Below are positions 59,082 through 64,000 of a DNA stretch of 64,000 nt, piece after piece (position 1 is the first letter of the stretch; every line of letters starts with the position of its first letter). The translations under genes were made by a program, and so were the position numbers. The notes beneath the pieces are model-generated. The model did not search any database. It was not told where the DNA came from and saw only the letters and a program-made list of their open reading frames with translations. This DNA is from CAIOYC01 sp038327995 (GTDB taxonomy: Bacteria > Pseudomonadota > Alphaproteobacteria > Caulobacterales > Caulobacteraceae). The stretch lies in assembly GCA_038327995.1 (NCBI GenBank), contig JBBQLP010000008.1, forward strand, positions 1-64,000, written 5' to 3'.

Positions 59082-61824
59082 GGATGGCTCCCAGTTGGGG
59101 CGCTAAATCCGCGCCGGGCGCCCAGCGGGCCAGAACCTCGAAAAGTTCGGCGGCAATAATGGGCTTGCCGATCCGGTCATTGAAAGCGTCGCCCCATTGG
59201 GGCGGCATGGTTCCCGTGTCGGCATCAGCGGTAAAGGCGATGATCGGGGTGATGTCGTTGGGTCCACGTTCCTCGCGTATCTGCTTTGCACTGGCAGGAC
59301 CGCCCTGACCGGGCATGCGAATGTCCATGAGTATCAGATCGAACGGCGCATTCATCGCCGCTTCGACCGCCTCCTCGCCGCTAGCCACCTCGGTTATCTC
59401 CATTTCGGCCGAGGTTAGATAGAGGCGGATCAGCTCGCGGTTGATGGAGTTGTCGTCCGCCACCAGGATGCGCAATCCCGCCAACCCACTATCCTCAGCG
59501 TCAGCCGGATCGGTCACGGCGCCATGTATGGGCACGAGGTCGACGGCCCGGCATGGCAGTTCGAACCAGAATGTGCTGCCGTGACCGACACTACTTTCGA
59601 CACCGATCTCGCCGCCCATCGCCTCCACCAGACCCTTACAGATCGCAAGACCCAGCCCCGTCCCGCCGTGAACGCGCGTGGTCGAGGCGTCAACCTGGGA
59701 AAAGCGCCGGAAGAGCCGATCAAGGCGGTCGGGTGGGACGCCGGGCCCGGTATCAGAGACTTCACATCGGATCGCTGAACCATGGCGCACACTCAGCGCG
59801 ACGCTGACTCCGCCCACGGATGTGAACTTCACTGCATTGCTCACGAGATTAAGCACTACCTGGCGCACGCGCGTATCGTCCATGAGCGCCCCCGCCGGAA
59901 CGGACGGATCGGCGCTGAAACGCAGGGCTAGATGTTTTTCCTGTGCTTGCGGCGTCAGAAGCTGCACCACCCCTTCGAACAGAACTGCAGGTTCAACGGG
60001 GCGAAGGTCAATCTCGACCTGACCGGCCTCGAGCCTCGAGAAATCCAGGATGTCGTTGACGATCGACACCAAGGCTGCGCTGGCGCCAGCGACCCGGTCA
60101 AGATAGCGCGCGCCTTCACCTTCTGGCGAAACGTGCCCCCGCAACAATTCAGAAAAGCCCAATATGCTGGTGAGGGGCGTGCGAAGCTCGTGGCTCATAT
60201 TGGCAAGAAACTCGGTTTTCACAGCGGTCGCCGCCTCGGCCACTGAACGCGCCTCGAGGAGCGCTTGTTCCTGCGCCACCTGAGCGGTGACGTCGCGCAC
60301 GACATCTACGAAGCCAGAGGACTTGCCCGTTGCGGCATCGCTCACCAAAGCGGGCATGGATTCAAACCAAGTCCAGGCGCCTGACTTGTGCTTGCCCCGC
60401 CAGCGAATCCGCTCGGCTGGCGCACCTGCCAAAAGAGAGCGGAACGCTTTGATCATGACCGGACCATCGTCGGGATGCACTAGATCCAATGTGCGCACAC
60501 CGGTTGCTTCTTCGACGCTGTAACCTGTTAGGTTCGCGACAGCAGGCGACACGTAAAGCGTCCGCCCCTCTACGGTCGAGGTGACGATCATGTCCGTAGC
60601 GTGTTCCGCCAATAGCCGGTAGCGCGCTTCACTCTCGACGATTTTCCGTTCCGCCGCCTTGTGATGGGTAACATCGACCATAGTCCCGAACACCGCCGTG
60701 ACGACGCCGCTCGCATCTTGTTCGCAGACGCCGCGCCCTTCGACATAGCGGATCTCGCCGTCCGGTCTGATCACGCGGGTCAGGCCATTGACCCAACCCT
60801 CTCCACAAAGCGCGCGCTCCAGGCGACGAGACGCGTCCGCCTGATCCTCCGGGTGCACCATCGCCATGGCCCTGGCCAAGGGTGGTTCGTCACCGGGTTC
60901 CAGGCCGTAGACGAGGAACATCTGTTTCGACCAGTTGATCGCGCCCGAGGCGACATCCAGCCGCCAGTATCCAACGCCAGCGATATCTTCGGCCAGGCCG
61001 CGCCACTTGGCTTGGCGCGCCGCGCGCTCCTGCAATGCTCGGCGTTCGGTGACATCGCGGAACACGTTGACGATCTCAAAGGGAACACCCGCCTCGTCGA
61101 GACGGACCTTAGGGTTTCCTTCTAGCCATACCCAGCCTCCAGTCGCGGTCCGGAACCGGTGCTCCCGCTCAACGCCGCGATCGATAGTCTGTCCGCTGAA
61201 GAGCGCCTGAGTATTGGCTATGAAGTGGTCGAGGTCGTCAGGATGAAGTAGGTACAGGGCTGATGTGCCAATCAGATCTTCGGGCGCATAGCCCAGCGCT
61301 CGGCAGGCTGGCGAAACGTAAAGCAGGGTTCCGGTGCGATCCGCGCGAACGATAATGTCAGTTGAGTGCTCTGCCAGGAGGCGGTAGTGGGCTTCCTGTC
61401 GTCCCGCCTCCTCCAGCGCGCAGACATGGGTCGTGACGTCCTGAAAGACGCCGACGACGGCGATGGTGGCGCCCGCCGCATCGCATTCACATTCGGCCCG
61501 CGCCACCACATGGCGGAGTTGTCCATCGGCGCGGATGAGCCTGAGTTGGCAATCGTAGCCGATGCCTTCATTTACCGCTCGCTCGACCAGGCTGATAAGT
61601 ATGGGCCGGTCCGCCGGGTGGTAGAAATCCACCACGTCGTCATACCTTGGATCGAACGCCAAAGGGTCGAGGCCGTGAATGCGGTAGACCTCGTTTGACC
61701 AGGTCACCTCGCCGGTTGCGATTTCGTAGCGCCACCGGCCTACGCCTGACATCAGTTCGGCCAGTTCAAGCAAACGCCGATGCTCGGCGAGCGCTCGTTC
61801 TGCCTGTATAAAGTCCGCGTCCAT
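59074..61824 (-). CDS. Hybrid sensor histidine kinase with four PAS domains
   Basis: 916 residues, no transmembrane helices. Four PAS domains lie at about 20-135, 145-265, 275-390 and 400-515; the first and third and the second and fourth pairs resemble each other (YRLLAEHSTDIIV, YRLLAEHATDMIV), suggesting duplication of a pair. The kinase core has FLANMSHELRTP (His545), NAVKFTS, DTGPGVP and GTGLGLAIC, then a receiver domain with Asp834 and Lys887. It senses a cytoplasmic signal and should phosphorylate its own receiver and perhaps the single-domain regulator encoded next. The ATG at 61824 has AAGGG upstream; a longer frame to 61974 is not needed. Confidence 0.94.
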   Translation of the reverse strand: MDADFIQAERALAEHRRLLELAELMSGVGRWRYEIATGEVTWSNEVYRIHGLDPLAFDPRYDDVVDFYHPADRPILISLVERAVNEGIGYDCQLRLIRADGQLRHVVARAECECDAAGATIAVVGVFQDVTTHVCALEEAGRQEAHYRLLAEHSTDIIVRADRTGTLLYVSPACRALGYAPEDLIGTSALYLLHPDDLDHFIANTQALFSGQTIDRGVEREHRFRTATGGWVWLEGNPKVRLDEAGVPFEIVNVFRDVTERRALQERAARQAKWRGLAEDIAGVGYWRLDVASGAINWSKQMFLVYGLEPGDEPPLARAMAMVHPEDQADASRRLERALCGEGWVNGLTRVIRPDGEIRYVEGRGVCEQDASGVVTAVFGTMVDVTHHKAAERKIVESEARYRLLAEHATDMIVTSTVEGRTLYVSPAVANLTGYSVEEATGVRTLDLVHPDDGPVMIKAFRSLLAGAPAERIRWRGKHKSGAWTWFESMPALVSDAATGKSSGFVDVVRDVTAQVAQEQALLEARSVAEAATAVKTEFLANMSHELRTPLTSILGFSELLRGHVSPEGEGARYLDRVAGASAALVSIVNDILDFSRLEAGQVEIDLRPVEPAVLFEGVVQLLTPQAQEKHLALRFSADPSVPAGALMDDTRVRQVVLNLVSNAVKFTSVGGVSVALSVRHGSAIRCEVSDTGPGVPPDRLDRLFRRFSQVDASTTRVHGGTGLGLAICKGLVEAMGGEIGVESSVGHGSTFWFELPCRAVDLVPIHGAVTDPADAEDSGLAGLRILVADDNSINRELIRLYLTSAEMEITEVASGEEAVEAAMNAPFDLILMDIRMPGQGGPASAKQIREERGPNDITPIIAFTADADTGTMPPQWGDAFNDRIGKPIIAAELFEVLARWAPGADLAPQLGAIRV

Positions 61825-62201
61825 GGTCGCCCTTTCAACAGGCGGACTATGGCAGGCGCAAAGAAAAATAAGGGTTACCGGTCGGCTGATAGAATGTCGC
61901 AGCAGGTCGATGTTACCCTCGGAGCGGTTGCTGGCCTGATCTTCACTCGAATAGCCAGGGCGCCAGCCAATCAAAGAAGAGCCAAAGAGCTCTAGTCGGT
62001 GTTTTCAGTCCAACCCCAACTTGTCTCCCGTATGGCGCAGCGAGGGCAGGGGGGTGAGGCTCAGGCCAGAAGAGATTGCCACTCAGGCAGGGCGGCAGGG
62101 CGGCAGGGCGTCTATTAGACTTGGCCCCTCGACCGTGACTTGGGCCAAAGACTAAACTGCGTATATCCCCTCCTCTATTGACTGGAGGCGACCCTCAAAC
62201 A
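61825..62201. other. Intergenic stretch without a gene
   Basis: 377 bases between the start of the four-PAS kinase gene and the end of the small membrane protein gene. The kinase promoter should lie near 61825-61950. I see no convincing ORF, tRNA or hairpin with a T-tract. It contains three tandem copies of an 8-base unit, listed separately. Confidence 0.5.
62086..62109. repeat. Tandem 8-base repeat, three copies
   Basis: GGCAGGGC occurs three times head to tail (62086-62093, 62094-62101, 62102-62109) in the intergenic region. It is short and probably the result of slippage; no function is suggested. Confidence 0.6.
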
Positions 62202-62594
62202 TCACGAGCGGTGAGTTCGCGCCATCGCATATGCCAACAGAATGGCATTGCCGAAGACCACCACAGCCGCAAATGGCCCAACTATTGTGGGGCTTAGGCC
62301 GGTGATCGGATTGAACGCAAGTATATAGCCCACATCCCCGAACAACCCTGGCAAAGCCATAGCCACTGCGATCACAAGAGACTGATCACGCGGGGCTTTT
62401 CGGAATGCCATCACCGCGTTTAGCAGAAGGCAAACCGAGACTGCGATACCGACGCCGGTAGCCACCAGGATCCATGGTCCACTGTCGAACATCAATCGCC
62501 CACCAACGCGGAACATAATGGCGCCAGATATCCACACACCGAAGCCAATTAGCCCAAAGATAACAAAGTCGCCGCGCCGCATTTTTATGGTCAT
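62202..62594 (-). CDS. Small multi-pass membrane protein, family not recognised
   Basis: 130 residues with about four hydrophobic segments: FVIFGLIGFGVWISGAIMF, PWILVATGVGIAVSVCLLL, a third in QSLVIAVAMALPGLFGDVGY and a fourth in VVVFGNAILLAYAMA. The pattern resembles small DUF-type inner-membrane proteins such as DUF5367, but I cannot assign it firmly. The ATG at 62594 opens MTIKMRRGDF, with charged residues facing the cytoplasm. It is co-oriented with the lipocalin gene 115 bases upstream. Confidence 0.6.
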   Translation of the reverse strand: MTIKMRRGDFVIFGLIGFGVWISGAIMFRVGGRLMFDSGPWILVATGVGIAVSVCLLLNAVMAFRKAPRDQSLVIAVAMALPGLFGDVGYILAFNPITGLSPTIVGPFAAVVVFGNAILLAYAMARTHRS

Positions 62595-62709
62595 AGTTCC
62601 AAAGTCCTTCGAACGTGCGGGGAGATTTCACACAGGCACTTTTGGCGACAATGGGCGCGATGGCTTGACATCATCTTCACCCCCGAGGGGCGAGGTTCGG
62701 CAGCGCCGT

Positions 62710-63252
62710 TTATGGGCCCGTAGCGGGAAACTCCAACAGGTTGGTGTCGTAACCGAGCGCCTTGGCTCTGGCGACCAGGGGGGCGATCTCGGCTTGGGCT
62801 GGGTGGGGGTTGCGGGTGTAGATCCACAGGTCATGGAAGCTCGGATCGGAGGAAATGAACCAACTATAGTCGTCCGCCCGCTCCAGCACCCAGTAGTCTC
62901 GCGGGATAGGGAATATCCCGAAGAAACGATAGCTTACATGCAGCTTGGCGTTCGAACCGGGATCGGTGATGTGGGCCGGACCGCCTATGGTTTTCAACTC
63001 GCCTGCGGGGATGCCCTTGTGGCAGAAGTCCAGCACCTGCACCTGGTCGCCCCCCTGCGGCGTGTAGGTGGTGCCGCCCGCCACGCAGCCGTCGGTTAAC
63101 GACATCGGCCGCCGTCCGATTTCGTACCATGTCCCGCCGTAGAAGCGCGCCGGATCGATGATTGGGGCGGGATGTAAGGGACTGGTGGAGGTGTCAATGG
63201 TGGAGCATCCGCCGAGGGCGAACAGGCTTAGAGCGATCAGTCTAATGTGCAT
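62710..63252 (-). CDS. blc: Lipocalin family lipoprotein, Blc-like
   Basis: 180 residues. The lipobox LFALGGCS (Cys16) marks it as a lipoprotein. The lipocalin start motif FYGGTWYEIGRRP (G-x-W) is present, with LDFCHKG, YRFFGIFPIPRDYWVLE and a C-terminal LLEFPATG. Cys residues in DGCVAGG and LDFCHKG may pair. Bacterial Blc proteins sit in the outer membrane and bind lysophospholipids or fatty acids. The ATG at 63252 has GGAG in CGGAGATAACC upstream. The 280 bases before it (63253-63532) show no gene. Confidence 0.88.
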   Translation of the reverse strand: MHIRLIALSLFALGGCSTIDTSTSPLHPAPIIDPARFYGGTWYEIGRRPMSLTDGCVAGGTTYTPQGGDQVQVLDFCHKGIPAGELKTIGGPAHITDPGSNAKLHVSYRFFGIFPIPRDYWVLERADDYSWFISSDPSFHDLWIYTRNPHPAQAEIAPLVARAKALGYDTNLLEFPATGP

Positions 63253-63532
63253 GGTTATCTCCGTCAGACCGAGATACGCGCCAGAGAGCGCACTAGCCGC
63301 AGTATGCGCACAAATGTCTTCAAAATTCCGTTTCGCTTACCCGCGTACACAAATTCGGTAGGCGGTTGTGATCCGTCCGAAGCCGCTTGAGATAGACCTT
63401 CGGTGGGGGATGTCCCTCCCAATTCTCAATCTGCGCTGAAAGGCGGACGCACTCCTCGAGGCTGCGGGCAGCGAAGCCTTAGCGAGCACCACGCTTCCAT
63501 CGCAAAATATCCTTCAGCCCGAGCGCCTGATC

Positions 63533-64000
63533 TTAGCGAGCTGTCCCGATAGCGCCTTCCGCGATCCAGTTGCCGTGGAATCCCGGTGGGACCCGGTGAG
63601 GCAGGCGAATGCTCGCGACCGGTGCGTCACCGAACTTCTGAGCATCAAGGATGACAAGATCAGTCGTCTCGTGCGGGAGATCGACGACCAGACCGATCAG
63701 CCATCCTTCGCCCTCAGCGGCGTCAGTTCGGGCCGGAACGAAGACGAACTCGCCCGGATACCGGCCAAGCCCGAAGTCATGCACTTCCCGATCGCCAGTC
63801 TCGATGTCGTGCTTCAGGATAAAGGTCTCGCCGATGAAGGCGTCGGATTCAACCGGCAGACCGAGCGTGTAGGCATAACGGTAGGGCTGGCCGAACCTGC
63901 GCTCGTCGGGCCGGGGAAATTCCTGCGGGGTGGCGTCCAGGGTGCGTCGTGCAACCGTGCCGGCTTTGGGATCGAGGGTCCAGCGCTCCAGTCCACGCGA
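63533..64000 (-). CDS. Carotenoid oxygenase (RPE65/lignostilbene dioxygenase) family, C-terminal part
   Basis: The frame is open to the right edge, so only the last ~155 residues are seen and the start is outside. The visible part matches the end of carotenoid cleavage dioxygenases: a strand with RPDERRFGQPYRYAYTLG, then KHDIETGDREVHDFGLGRYPGEFVFVP, DLPHETTDLVILDAQ, and the C-terminal iron ligand His in RLPHRVPPGFHGNW. Other His ligands would lie beyond the window. It cleaves a double bond of a carotenoid or stilbene with Fe(II) and O2. Confidence 0.9.
   Translation of the reverse strand, partial: SRGLERWTLDPKAGTVARRTLDATPQEFPRPDERRFGQPYRYAYTLGLPVESDAFIGETFILKHDIETGDREVHDFGLGRYPGEFVFVPARTDAAEGEGWLIGLVVDLPHETTDLVILDAQKFGDAPVASIRLPHRVPPGFHGNWIAEGAIGTAR

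Overview
The window reads as chromosome from an alphaproteobacterium of the Caulobacterales type (Caulobacter or Phenylobacterium-like). This is an inference from gene content: a DnaA-domain-IV-only protein paired with a DUF6456-type protein, a PAS_5 protein, SapC, a large TonB-dependent receptor, a KorAB/GltD-ferredoxin operon, and many acyl-CoA and hotdog genes. Coding is high-GC and dense, with many ATGA or GTGA overlaps and several TTG/GTG starts. I saw no rRNA, tRNA, CRISPR array, transposase or integrase.

Layout. 1-3.5 kb: two proteases (a two-lobed retropepsin-like protein cut by the left edge, and a gluzincin), a two-gene DNA-binding pair and a PAS_5 protein. 3.6-6.8 kb: thioesterase and MaoC hydratase, SapC, a hotdog protein. 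7-24.7 kb: mostly housekeeping and catabolic genes: DsbD, a ketopantoate-reductase-like protein, an exported methyltransferase-like protein, Pgi, GNAT, VOC, a crotonase, a pentapeptide protein, PabB/PabC, an LLM flavin oxidoreductase, an exported M20 protein lacking expected metal ligands, KDPGal aldolase and an exported S15 hydrolase. 24.9-28.2 kb: RNA-modification block (RsmD, RluB-type, TadA). 28.3-35.3 kb: acyl-CoA dehydrogenase, the 2-oxoacid oxidoreductase operon and a PhyH dioxygenase. 35.4-39.5 kb: a beta-propeller lipoprotein, an L,D-transpeptidase and a VanY-type carboxypeptidase. 39.7-41.7 kb: a PAS hybrid kinase.

Two accessory regions stand out. The first, 41.9-47.7 kb, has a radical SAM enzyme, a MerA-like flavin disulfide reductase, an SRPBCC-Rieske fusion, an extended SDR, and the two glycosyltransferase-like families that databases name TIGR04283 and TIGR04282 (associated with arsenosugar-type clusters). 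Overlapping starts and stops suggest a coordinated pathway whose product I cannot name. The second, 49.5-58.6 kb, has two TPR-sulfotransferases of the same architecture at its outer parts, with a Sel1/prolyl-4-hydroxylase-like enzyme, a TPR-aspartyl beta-hydroxylase-like enzyme and a TonB-dependent receptor. Four enzymes of families that can modify proteins, all carrying helical repeats, with one outer-membrane receptor, suggest a peptide or protein modification and uptake system. It carries a G-tract within the hydroxylase gene and a strong terminator hairpin between the receptor and the hydroxylase.

The right end holds a four-PAS hybrid kinase translationally coupled to a single-domain response regulator, a small membrane protein, a Blc-type lipocalin and the C-terminal part of a carotenoid oxygenase cut by the right edge. 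Functional calls come from motifs and family recall; no search was run.
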